A DNA stretch of 64,000 bases from Linnemannia elongata (lineage: Eukaryota > Mortierellomycota > Mortierellomycetes > Mortierellales > Mortierellaceae), in the NCBI GenBank assembly GCA_036320915.1, contig JAXBDG010000023.1, positions 186,001 to 250,000 on the forward strand, in the 5' to 3' direction. Position numbers and translations under genes: made by a program. Below, piece by piece: positions 43,054-52,806 of this stretch. The notes below the pieces were generated by a model, which was not told where the DNA came from, made no database searches, and saw only the letters and a list, made by a program, of their open reading frames with translations. Every line of letters starts with the position of its first letter. Position 1 is the first letter of the stretch.

Positions 43054-43952
43054 GGCTGGAAAACGAAGGATGGAGGGAAAGAAGGATGGAATAAAGTGGG
43101 GTGAAAGGGTAAGTGAGATTAGATGTTATGGAGGCGATCTGAGGGTATATCATACAAACGAAAAGGAAAAAGAGAGAGAGAGAAAAAGAGTTGCAGAGTA
43201 TGAAGTGGCAAAGGGATAAAACACCAGAGAGGTATGTTAGATGTGTGCACCCATGGCAAAGGACAGCACGTTGCACTGAAATTTGTAAGCAATTCCTTGG
43301 CACACGAACATAAATGGAAATCATTCGCTGTCGGAACCATAAAAGGAAATCATTTCGCTGTCAGAGGTCCTTTTCCATCACTAGAAAAGAGCCTGAATGG
43401 AAAAGACCAAGAGGAGCATGCACCGTTTTCTTGCTCGTATTGGCAAAGTTTTCTGAAGAAATATCAAATATGTTTGCTTTCAAGTAAAGCATGCTTCTAT
43501 TTGCTTTTCGTTTGTTCGTTTGACTCTTTGTTTGTTTACTTGCTTGTATGTTCACTTGTTCGTCTGTTTGCCTGTATGCCTGCTTGCTTGCGTGATTGTT
43601 TGTTTGTTTGTTTGTTTGTTGTCTTGCTTATTTGTTTGTCTGTTTGTTGGGGATGCTCGGTACGCAGGTACATATTCCCGATAATCACATATAGTTTTAC
43701 CTCGGTATCAAATCTGGCCTTGAATTGACATCACTTTTTTCTTCTGACTTCGCAATTGTTCTCCAAAAAAGAGTCGAGAAGGGCGATGGCAAAGCAGCGG
43801 AGAAACCTGGGAGAAAGGAAAAGTGAGAACAAAGAGAACGCAAACGTACAAATATTGCCATGGGCAGAACCATTCTAACATCTACAACTCCCTCCCTCCC
43901 ACTTTCTCTGATCCTTCCCCGATTCTTTTTACTCTCCACTACTACTTCCATC
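43054..43952. promoter_or_regulatory. Divergent intergenic region with TTTG/CTTG microsatellite
   Basis: Lies between two head-to-head membrane protein genes. At 43,495-43,650 there is a degenerate TTTG/CTTG tetranucleotide tract including GTTTGTTTGTTTGTTTGTTT. A short near-duplicate (GGAAATCATTCGCTGTC / GGAAATCATTTCGCTGTC) occurs at about 43,315 and 43,349. Open frames through these tracts are low complexity and not credible. Confidence 0.5.
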
Positions 43953-46106
43953 ATGATCTTCCCTTGGCCCTTCGCGGTGTCCTCAATCGCCATCACCTTC
44001 ATCAAGATCATTCTCTCAGGCACCATTGGAGCGGTCTTCACGTTCTATGTCCGGTACTCGCACGACGATTATGCCAACAGCATCCGCTGGTCTCGCCTTG
44101 GTGGGTTGTACGAAACAACTACCCTCCTCAAGAACTCTTGGCGAAAATTGCCCAAGAGGAGCTGCATCATTATGACCGTTATGATCATCACCAACGCCCT
44201 CACATTGTTCGTTACCATTTTCCTCGGCGCGTTCGTCTCCCGAACGGACATGGCCTCCGACCCAACCTCGACTGTTGTCGTCACCGGACAGGTTCCACCT
44301 GGACACTTCCAATCTTGGACCGACTGGAGTGGCTTCATGCAAGCAGACGCCGCTATGGAAGATACTTTGGAGCTGGTGCTCAACAATACCAGATTGAATC
44401 CCAACCCTCTCCCCCAGACTGTCTACACCCCGCGCAAGTACGAGTACGAAATTCTCTGTAATGAGACTGGATTGCTGTTTGGCAACAGTAACGAAAACTT
44501 CTCACTTGTGTATCCATCCCCTAACGATGACTGCAACGTTTTGCTTGTAGTATTGCAGAATGGGTTTGGTTACAACTGGGATGCCAAAAAAGCCACTAAT
44601 CGACTGGTCTCTGAAGGCGTGCATATGGCGACCGCACCTTTCTCGTACTCAAGCGAACTGGGCGGAGACTTTTTAGAGCTGGAGCCGTCTGTCACTACAT
44701 TCAACGGCGTGAGGTGTTCAAGTTGCAGCCCAGACTCAGCACTTTTCATGTTTTTTCCTAAAGACGGCTTGACCTCGCTTCCCAAGACATGTGCTACCAG
44801 GTGTCAATATGATACCGACGACGCTATTGTCACGGCAGCCACTTACACCAAATTCGCCGTCAACCGTCTGAATGACTTCGACAAAATAACGACCTCCATC
44901 ATGGACGACGCATCCAGTCTCCCTCTTATGCAGCCCATGCGCACCGCTGTCAACAACGGCACCTTCCTGACTACAACCTACAACTCAACCTTAGTCAACT
45001 CAACCCTCGTCATTCTCACGTCAATATCAACTAACGTTGACCTCTTCATGTGTATCTCAACATTCTCGAATACGACGAGCACCGCAGGCACTGTAGGCCT
45101 TATTTGCAGTTATGTTCATTTCACAGCGATTGCAATCAAGCCGCAGCCGTGGGACCCTATCACGCCAGCAGTCTTCAAGCAGTCAATCGACACCAAGCTC
45201 AACATAACCAACAAGAACGAGATCACCATCTACCACTTGCCTTCAGGATCAAAGGAATCCATGGCCACGTACTCGTCACTGCACTTGCTCAAAGCGACAA
45301 CCGATGCAGCAATATATCTCGCCTCCCTCGGCCACAATGTCGTCATGAACACGCAGGTGGAGCAACTGTACATTCTCTATGACACCATCGAATTCAAGGA
45401 TGCGTTCGAAGTCCCCACCCCTCTTCTCATCTTCCTGCTTGTTTTCAGTTTGGTCTGCATTATTGTTTGGGCTTCGTCTGCAAATCTCACGCCGGTCTTC
45501 AGTGGATCCGTCTATAAGGTCATCTACGAGGAGATTAAGTCGAAAAACGATAAAACACAAATGCTCATGGATTGCACACACAACCCCTTGGTCTTTGATG
45601 GCTACCAGGTGATCCCCGATCTGGGCGAGCGAGCAGGTCGAACGTCTCAGGAATATGGCATGATAGTTCTCGGAAATGGTTCGACGAAGCAACCACCAAT
45701 GCAGCAAATATCGATGCAAGAAACACCGATCCTGCAGGACATGCCCGCCCTGAACCCACTCTTGCCTCACACGAGTCCTTTTGCATCCGCCCAAACCATA
45801 ACGCCTTTTTCTGTCTCCCCTGCTTCCCTCGCCTTCCCTATGAACCCTGTCACCCTTGCCAGCACTGCCGCTTCTTCTTATCGCACCGTAACAACACCTC
45901 TGTCATCTCTGCCAGTCAGTCCTGTCTACGCTCCACCTATCCCACCAAGACCTCACGCACACGATGGCAGTCTCACAGGCGCTTCATTGACCCAAGACTT
46001 GAACCCTCTTCACTCTGCCACCAACCATGTCAGCCAAGAGACACCTTCCTCGGCTCCTCATCCACCTATTCAATCCTCAACTCTCATCCAAAACCCTTTT
46101 TGGTAG
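43953..46106 (+). CDS. Multipass membrane protein with large outer domain (family member 2)
   Basis: The product is 717 residues, starting MIFPWPF, which matches MFLPWSF of its divergent neighbour; a longer start at 43,860 is less likely. Membrane segments lie near residues 10-32 and 70-95. The outer domain has many N-glycosylation sites (NNTR, NETG, NFSL, NNGT, NSTL, NTTS, NITN) and paired cysteines such as CSSCSPD and CATRC. A YLASLGHNV...LYILYDTIEF block precedes the last membrane segment (PTPLLIFLLVFSLVCIIVWA). The tail is long (about 200 residues), Pro/Ser/Gln-rich and probably disordered, and may bind cytosolic partners. Function unknown. Confidence 0.82.
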   Translation: MIFPWPFAVSSIAITFIKIILSGTIGAVFTFYVRYSHDDYANSIRWSRLGGLYETTTLLKNSWRKLPKRSCIIMTVMIITNALTLFVTIFLGAFVSRTDMASDPTSTVVVTGQVPPGHFQSWTDWSGFMQADAAMEDTLELVLNNTRLNPNPLPQTVYTPRKYEYEILCNETGLLFGNSNENFSLVYPSPNDDCNVLLVVLQNGFGYNWDAKKATNRLVSEGVHMATAPFSYSSELGGDFLELEPSVTTFNGVRCSSCSPDSALFMFFPKDGLTSLPKTCATRCQYDTDDAIVTAATYTKFAVNRLNDFDKITTSIMDDASSLPLMQPMRTAVNNGTFLTTTYNSTLVNSTLVILTSISTNVDLFMCISTFSNTTSTAGTVGLICSYVHFTAIAIKPQPWDPITPAVFKQSIDTKLNITNKNEITIYHLPSGSKESMATYSSLHLLKATTDAAIYLASLGHNVVMNTQVEQLYILYDTIEFKDAFEVPTPLLIFLLVFSLVCIIVWASSANLTPVFSGSVYKVIYEEIKSKNDKTQMLMDCTHNPLVFDGYQVIPDLGERAGRTSQEYGMIVLGNGSTKQPPMQQISMQETPILQDMPALNPLLPHTSPFASAQTITPFSVSPASLAFPMNPVTLASTAASSYRTVTTPLSSLPVSPVYAPPIPPRPHAHDGSLTGASLTQDLNPLHSATNHVSQETPSSAPHPPIQSSTLIQNPFW

Positions 46107-46923
46107 CTGACCTTCCTTCTACTTCCTACTTTTTATAAATTGACGACACTAACGAATAAAAAAAATAGCGAGTATTAATATGTACCACGCAATGCTTCGA
46201 CCGTTAACCCTAACCCATTTTTATTTTGTTGCACTGCTTACCTCTTCGGGACCTTTTGGCGTGATGGCTTCCAGCGCCATAGAACCCACCTAAAAAGGGA
46301 AGAAAACAACAACAAAAATAGCAAAAGAAGAGAAGGAGAGAGTTCTTCTCATTACTTATATGATGTGGTGCTACAATTGAACTCCTGATCATAACAGTTC
46401 AGATAAATAGACAATCAACATCAAATACATCTCCTTCTCTTCTTTCCACTCCTTACATTATTCTTCCTAACCAGGGACTCCAAATACGTGCATCTTTCTT
46501 TTTGTCATAGTATGACCGAGACTTCAGAAAAAATTGAATAAACTCAAACAGAAAACAAATGTGGACTTCAGCCGATCTCGTGATCTTTTTCTACTTGCTA
46601 GGGAAGGGTGCGTTGAGTGGAGCATCCAGAGCCCCTGGCGTTGTCGAATAATATGCTTTAGCTGTCACTAAATTCAGCAACGCTCACCATGTCACCAGTC
46701 ACCTCGACATCTTCGTTGGTGCCATCATTCGTGTGGCTTGATTGGATCACAGTCGGTAACTTTAACGTATTTGAGTATTTATATGTGTTCAATGGATCTT
46801 TATGGCAGCAGAGTAGCAAAGTGGAGGCGAGGTTGAAATAAGTGCGTTGGTTTGGAGTAACGTGGCCGGCGTGAGGTATAGCAACCGAGAGTGATTGAGT
46901 ATGGCCTTGTGCATCCGAGTAAC
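46107..46923. other. Intergenic between convergent genes, nothing recognised
   Basis: AT-rich 3' flanks of the membrane protein (+) and the cysteine-rich protein (-). AATAAA-like words lie near 46,155 and 46,536. No coding support. Confidence 0.45.
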
Positions 46924-47583
46924 TTAGCATTTGTCATGTAGAAGGATGCAACGCCCATTACAGCAACGAGTCGCCTTTCCATTGTATCTCCCAAGACACT
47001 CTGAATCTTGACTGCAGTTTCCGCCACCAAACTGCGCAGAGAAGCACATGCCGTCATGACCAACGACACCACTGCCGCAACATCCATATTTCAAGGAAGG
47101 CTTTCCCTCAGAGCCACAGTCAACACCTGGTGTCGGTTGTCCGCACTTGTTGGCAATGCAATAGTCGGATATTGGGCAATCAGCGGTTACTTTGCACCCT
47201 CCACTCACGTCGCAATCAGTAGCGTTATCGCATACAAATATGGGCTTGAGGGAACGGGTATGCCCGATTGTAACTTGGTGGGCACAACACTCCAGAGGGT
47301 TCCCAACCTCCAACCTTGATCCTTTGCATCCTTTGGATGTCGGAGTATCGCATTTACGTAGATTCCCAACAGTGGCACCCCTGTCCTCAAAAGCAGTCTG
47401 GAATTCTGCATCAGTCAGCGGGAATCTAAAACAGCGGTAGCTTGCGGTTGGGCCGGCTGTTACTCTCACACAAGACTCCCTTCCACCGGTGTTGCAATCG
47501 ACATCAGCTGCGCAAGGAGCGCTGAATGCGGCAAACACAACAACTTGCACCGAATATATCAACAATAACTGAGAAATACGCAT
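46924..47583 (-). CDS. Secreted cysteine-rich protein, 24 cysteines
   Basis: The product is 219 residues and intronless. Signal peptide at residues 1 to about 25 (LLLIYSVQVVVFAAFSAPC). The rest contains 24 cysteines, including three adjacent pairs (LECCAH, YGCCGS, TRCCNG). This even number suggests up to 12 disulfides. Spacing in the C-terminal half (CPISDYCIANKCG, then CCGS, CFS, CSQDSECLG, CCNGRC) recalls dickkopf- or EB-module-like secreted repeats, but I cannot assign a family. It is likely extracellular or cell-wall associated. The upstream region at 48,060-48,260 shares AAGGGA-type words with the region upstream of the aspartic protease. Confidence 0.75.
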   Translation of the reverse strand: MRISQLLLIYSVQVVVFAAFSAPCAADVDCNTGGRESCVRVTAGPTASYRCFRFPLTDAEFQTAFEDRGATVGNLRKCDTPTSKGCKGSRLEVGNPLECCAHQVTIGHTRSLKPIFVCDNATDCDVSGGCKVTADCPISDYCIANKCGQPTPGVDCGSEGKPSLKYGCCGSGVVGHDGMCFSAQFGGGNCSQDSECLGRYNGKATRCCNGRCILLHDKC

Positions 47584-48834
47584 TGCTCTAATTCGAAAGC
47601 AGAATTGGAGGCATATGTTAAGATCAAAACAAAACCAAATGAGAAGACGACCACTTTTAATGGATATTAGTTTGAACTTACTTGTGGTGACGTAGAGTAC
47701 GACGAAGTTGATAATGCCTGTTACAATATGGAAGTGCTTTTGTCCTGACTTGAAGATGGAACCACAGGGCTGAAAGAGGGACTAAGAGAAAAGTTTGTGT
47801 AGCACGAAGAAACGCCAACGTGAATTAATATACATAGTTTTCGTTTATACAGAACAACAAAAGGGAAAAGAGAGAGGATTGGTTTACCTTGTTAGTTGTC
47901 AGTGTAGAGTGGCGAGACAAAAAAAAAGGGTAAATCGACACTATTTATATTTCTAGGGACAGATCTAGGTAGGTGAGACAGGGAGACATTACTAAACGCC
48001 AATAAAAAGGAAAGAGTGTATTCGCAATTAAAAAGATGGTCTAGATCATGGGCGTGCTGGGAAAAGAGAGGCGCCGGAAATATGTCAAGAGAGTGGAGAA
48101 AAGAGGAGAGCTGGGGAAAAGGTCAAGGGATTTGAAAAATCAAGGGATGGGAAGTTCAAGGGACGCTGGACTAGAAATTTAGAAGGATACGGCACTGGGA
48201 AAAGGACAGACAACATCAAGGGATAGTACCAAGGGACAACAGTTGGACAGAAAGCGGATGTCGGAAACGTCAAAGGCATGTCTAAGGATCAAAAATTTTA
48301 AAAAAAATTGAGAGTATGCTCATAGAAAAAAGAGGAGTGATATCCGAATTTGAAGGGGTCACACAGAACTGTAAAGGAGGGGCATCTAAACAAATGAGTA
48401 GGCGGAGTGAGGGAGGGAGAAAAAAAAGAGGACGAGGGGATCAACAGATGCATATAAAAAAGCAAAGTGGAGACAGCCCAAAAAAAAAAAAAAAAAAAAA
48501 AAAAAAAGGAAGGGAGGGATGAATGGGGAAGGCGTTATGAAAAATAAGGGAGAGATCAAGAGCAGAGAGGGAGCGAAACGAAGAAAGGGTGGTGGGAATG
48601 TGCGCTTCTGCGCGTAATCGCACTCTCTTGCTCACAGTTAGAGTTGGGAAGTCGCAAATAAAGGGGGGGTTAAAGAAGTGGTACAGTGGTTCCCTGAGGC
48701 AAGGTGTATGATACCAGTTTTAACATATGAGCGTAGTACACTAGTTAAACGCGACAACTATGGTCTGGACACGTACAAAAAGTGGTATCATTAAGGTAAG
48801 TCGCAAGTCTGCTACTGTGTGTTGAAGGCGCACT
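47584..48834. promoter_or_regulatory. Upstream region of the cysteine-rich gene; AAGGGA words and a 28-nt A-tract
   Basis: At 48,060-48,260 the words ATCAAGGGATGGGAA, TTCAAGGGACGCTGGA, ATCAAGGGATAG and CCAAGGGACAA recur, echoing 22,150-22,270. A run of 28 A lies at 48,480-48,507. No coding frame is supported. Confidence 0.4.
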
Positions 48835-48940
48835 AGAGCGCTCATAGCGACGTTGCTTTTAGATCCTTCAATGTCGACTCTTGCAATCCTTGCTTCAGCA
48901 GCAATTCAAGATCGCGTTGTCGATGCTTAGTTCACTTGTC
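48835..48940 (+). rRNA. Degenerate 28S rRNA fragment, copy 2
   Basis: AGCGCTCATAGCGACGTTGC, TTTTAGATCCTTCAATGTCG and later GAAG/CAGCAGCAATTC and GCGTTG words follow the sense strand of 28S rRNA in the same region as the fragment at 24,162. It shares TTTTAGATCC, where functional 28S has TTTTTGATCC, with the copy at 51,427. The two therefore come from one already-altered source. Confidence 0.8.
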
Positions 48941-49228
48941 GTAATTTCCTTCGTAGCTACCCAAAAAAAAAGTTTCATGCGAATTAGCATATTAAAATCC
49001 ATTCTGGACATATTATTTGGATCCGCGCGAACACTTGGTATTTGTGTATTGAAGCAGTGTTGTGGATTTACTAGAGGCACATTGAGCTAGAAATGAAAGG
49101 AGTAGATGAGAATAGACAGAAGTGCGTGGATAAGAGTCAGTGAGAAAGATGGGGGACTATTACTAATATCGCTACCAAGTAAATATTCTCTATCTCTCTC
49201 TTCATCGATCTATATAAGGCACGGGCAG

Positions 49229-50893
49229 TCACTGAAATATGACACCCCTAATGGTCACAGTCAAGTTGGTCTCGAGTGCCTCGGACAGCGCTTGAGCTCC
49301 GTCGGGTCCGATCGAGTTGTTCTCCGAGTACAAAGTGGTCAGAGTCGAGTTGGTCTTGAGTGCCTCAGACAGCGCCTGAGTTCCGTTGTCCCCGATCGCG
49401 TTGATTTTCAAGTTGAAGGTGGTCAGAGCCGAGTTGATCTTGAGTGCCTCAGACAGCGCAACAGCTCCGTTGTCCTCGATCGAATTGTGAGACAGACTCA
49501 AAGTGGTCAGAGTCGAGTTGGTCTTGAGTGCCTCAGACAGCGCTTGTGCTCCGTTGGGTCCGATCGAGTTGCACGTCAAGTCCAAAGTAGTGAGAGTAGA
49601 GTTGGTCTTGAGTGCCTCAGACAGCGCAACAGCTCCGTTGGCCTCGATAGAGTTGCTCTGCATGTACAACGTGGTCAGAGTCGAGTTGGTCTTGAGTGCC
49701 TCAAACAGAGCCTGTGCTCCGTTGGGTCCGATCGGGTTGTTTTCCATGTCCAAAGTGGTAAGAGTCGAGTTCATCTTGAGTGCCTCAGACAGCGCGACAG
49801 CTCCGTTGAGTCCGATAGAGTTGCTGTTCAAGTTCAAAGTGGTCAGAGTCGAGTTGGTCTTGAGTGCCTCAAACAGCGCAACAGCTCCATTCTCTTTGAT
49901 TGAGTTTTCACTCAATTCCAAAGTGGTGAGAGTCGAGTTCATCTTGAGTGCCTCAGACAGCACAACAGCTCCGTTGGGTCCGATCCAGTTTCTGTACAAG
50001 TCCAATTCAGCCAGAGTCGAGTTGGTTTTGAGTGCCTCAGACAGCGCAACAGCTCCGTTTTCCTTGATCGAATTGTGAGACAGATTCAAAGTGGTCAGAG
50101 TCGAGTTGGTCTTGAGTGCCTCCGCCAGCGCCTGAGCTCCGTTAGTTTCGATCCAGTTGAACCCCAAGTCCAAATCGGTCAGGGTCGAGTTGATCTTGAG
50201 TGCCTCGGACAGCGCCTGTGCTCCGTAGTCTCTGATCGCGTTATTGTCCAAGTCCAAATCGGTCAGGGTCGAGTTGATCTTGAGTGCCTCGGACAGCGCC
50301 TGTGCTCCGTAGTCTCCGATCGCGTTGTTGTTCAAGTTCAAAGTGGTCAGGGCCGAGTTAGTCTTGAGTGCTTCAGACAGCGCTTGAGCTCCATTGTCCC
50401 TGATCGAGGTTTTGTACAGCTCCAAAGTGGTGAGAGTCAAGTTGGTCTTGAGTGCCTCAGACAGCGCCTGTGCTCCGTTGGGTCCGATCGAGTCACCCCT
50501 TAATTTCAAACTGTTGAGAGTCAAGTTGGTCTTGAGAGCCTCAGACAGCGCCTCAAGTCCGCTTTTTCCGATCGTGTTCTCCCATAGGTTCAAAGTAATC
50601 AGAACTGAGTTGGTCATAACGGTAGAAATCACTTCATCTCGGTCAGATATCGATGATAGGGTTTCATTGGCACAGCTCTGAATATCCAGGTGTTGTATGA
50701 GGTGCTTGTTTCTCTCCATGGTTTCCATGCTGGGGCCACGTTTTGACAACTTGACAGAGTTGTAGAGTGGCAGTGTAAATGAGTCGTTCCAGTCCTGACT
50801 TACACGCGTACAGGATGCGAGGTCATTAAGGTCAAGACTATTGGCAATTCTTGAGCGAATCTCATGTAAATCGAGGGGGTGTGTTTGAAACAT
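49229..50893 (-). CDS. F-box protein with 16-unit LRR array
   Basis: The product is 554 residues and intronless. The F-box N-terminus (MFQTHPLDLHEIRSRIANSL, then LASCTRVSQDWNDSF) is the same type as in the gene at 38,391. Sixteen 28-residue LRRs follow from about residue 125 to the end, with unit NGAQALSEALKTNSTLTTL and a variable LxLxxNxIG. Two neighbouring units at about 50,185-50,345 are nearly identical, a recent 84-bp duplication. The ending NLTVTI aligns with NSTVTI of the other arrays. A frame three codons longer would start at TTG and is not used. SCF adaptor expected; target unknown. 28S fragments flank the gene on both sides. Confidence 0.88.
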   Translation of the reverse strand: MFQTHPLDLHEIRSRIANSLDLNDLASCTRVSQDWNDSFTLPLYNSVKLSKRGPSMETMERNKHLIQHLDIQSCANETLSSISDRDEVISTVMTNSVLITLNLWENTIGKSGLEALSEALKTNLTLNSLKLRGDSIGPNGAQALSEALKTNLTLTTLELYKTSIRDNGAQALSEALKTNSALTTLNLNNNAIGDYGAQALSEALKINSTLTDLDLDNNAIRDYGAQALSEALKINSTLTDLDLGFNWIETNGAQALAEALKTNSTLTTLNLSHNSIKENGAVALSEALKTNSTLAELDLYRNWIGPNGAVVLSEALKMNSTLTTLELSENSIKENGAVALFEALKTNSTLTTLNLNSNSIGLNGAVALSEALKMNSTLTTLDMENNPIGPNGAQALFEALKTNSTLTTLYMQSNSIEANGAVALSEALKTNSTLTTLDLTCNSIGPNGAQALSEALKTNSTLTTLSLSHNSIEDNGAVALSEALKINSALTTFNLKINAIGDNGTQALSEALKTNSTLTTLYSENNSIGPDGAQALSEALETNLTVTIRGVIFQ

Positions 50894-51426
50894 CTTAGTC
50901 AAAAAGATGAAAGCGTGACAAGTGTGGCAGGGATGATGAACAGGATGGTGTTGATGGGGTTACAAGAAAGTGCAATTGTGAAGGAGAAATGAAGAAAAGA
51001 ATGAAGAAAACGAAGAGGATGTAAAGTAGCCAATGGGGTAGATGAAAATATAAAGGATGACAGACACTATGTGTAATAGCAACAGAGCACAAGAGTGTGA
51101 ATGATGGAATAGGCAAGAGAAGGTAGCAAGAAAGAGACAAGAGTGTAAGGGGAAAATGCAAAAGGTGGGAAAAGATTTTGTTTATTGTGAAAGGAGCGAA
51201 GAGTATTTATACTAGTGTGCAAAAGAGTTGGAAGCGTGGTTGAGGAGAACAATCTGTGTGACAAAGCGAATGGAAGATGTGAACTTCAAATTCCAACCCA
51301 GCATTCGTGTCTGCGAACACGCAACATTTTGCCTCACCCTATGTAGTGTTGTAGTCTTAATTGATTTGACTCATCCCAAAACAAAACCTTAATTTACTGC
51401 GGCATAAAAATGAATAACAGAAACTG
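50894..51426. other. Upstream region of the F-box/LRR gene, nothing recognised
   Basis: Purine-rich on the plus strand (pyrimidine-rich leader for the minus-strand gene). Short open frames have no support. Confidence 0.4.
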
Positions 51427-51533
51427 CCGCAGCCAAGCGTTCATAGCGACGTTGCTTTTAGATCCTTCGATGTCGGCTCTTTCAATACTTGCTTTATTAG
51501 AATTCGGGGTCGCGTTGTTGATGCCTTGTTATG
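51427..51533 (+). rRNA. Degenerate 28S rRNA fragment, copy 3
   Basis: CCGCAGCCAAGCGTTCATAG, CGACGTTGCTTTTAGATCC, TTCGATGTCGGCTCTT, AGAATTC and GCGTTG follow 28S rRNA in order, with small changes. It is a direct repeat of 48,835-48,940 on the other side of the F-box/LRR gene. Confidence 0.85.
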
Positions 51534-52806
51534 TGTACTAAAGTCTTTTTATTTAAAGGGTTTGATCGTTCAAGTTGGTTCGACGCGTACCTGGACTGTG
51601 GTGTGTGTGGTCTGTATGTTCACGTAACACAACTTTGTCGCTCTTATGCGTTAGATTCTGTTGCGAAATCAAAGGGGCTTGATAACGGTTGAACAGACGA
51701 TCGCTACGTCTGTAGTTGACACAGGTTGTGGGTTGGTTACTCTTTTGATAAGTGTTAGCACATATTAATATTAATACATAGTCAGCTATTCGACAGTTAA
51801 AGCGTCTCTTAAAAAGGGGCAATAAACAGAAGTACCACCATGCGTCCCATTTTCTACATACACAGTAACTACATTGCTCTAGTACGGTGAAGTAGACGTT
51901 GGATGCAAGAGGGTATAGCGCGCGTCATCTAGTCCCGACAATTTCTAAGGCACAGCCAAATCTTGAATGTTTTCACCCCCGCACTAATCCCATGTAACCT
52001 TACATCAGGCAATCCCACCTGAATTATGCGTGACTGCCTATTTCGTGCGGGACACAGTCATTTTCATATGGGAACTGCCAAATCTCTGACAACCGGAAAA
52101 TGATAACTTTTGACCCAGGCCTCGTACAATGAAAAGCTTTCTGTCAGTCGCTTCAAAGAGGGAAAACAAGCACAGTAACAGAGAGTTTTTTGGTCAACTC
52201 AAACATATAATATTTTTCCTATTGAATTCATGGATTTTTGGTGGCTCGGCTGTCGGGACTAGGTGACGCGAGCTGTATGGATTTTGCAAAAAATCGAAAC
52301 AAATGTTTACCACTTCTATGACGAAGCCCGCCCGTTCGTTCGTTGCAGCCAGGGAGTTGGTGGTTGGTGACACCAACAATGCCGCGGGTGTTAATGAGGG
52401 GATTGGAGTGGCAACTGTGACACTTAAAAAAAGGATATTGCCGTGAGCTTGGGCTCACATTTACCTTTTCCTATTGTGAAAAGAGATTTAGTTGTTGTGC
52501 TCGCGTTCCAGCTGCTTCTATGCACCTGCGCTCTGTATGATGCACACTCTCCTGTCTTACTTCGCTGAACTTACTGGATAGGAAAAATCAAGATTTGAAA
52601 AGATAAAGGGACGATAAGATCAAGGAGCATGAAATAGCTTTAGAGTTGTGAAAGAGAGAGAGTGAAGCTAGACTATTTATCTGTTGAGAAGGAAGTGGCT
52701 GAGCCACACTATTGAGTGCATAACACCTTTACAATTATTCCGTTACAAAGGAATCAAAATCTCATCAACAAAGTATGGTAGTCCAGCCTAGATCACATAG
52801 TACTGG
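51534..52806. other. Intergenic, nothing recognised
   Basis: Open frames at 51,553-51,822 and 52,194-52,458 have no motif or similarity. Confidence 0.45.

Noticed and set aside
43234..43728. 164-residue frame through the TTTG/CTTG tract
   Set aside because: Cys/Leu/Val runs reflect the microsatellite. There is no plausible start or domain.
49106..50503. Plus-strand frames of 265, 191 and 142 residues in the F-box/LRR gene
   Set aside because: Antisense shadows of the 84-bp repeat.
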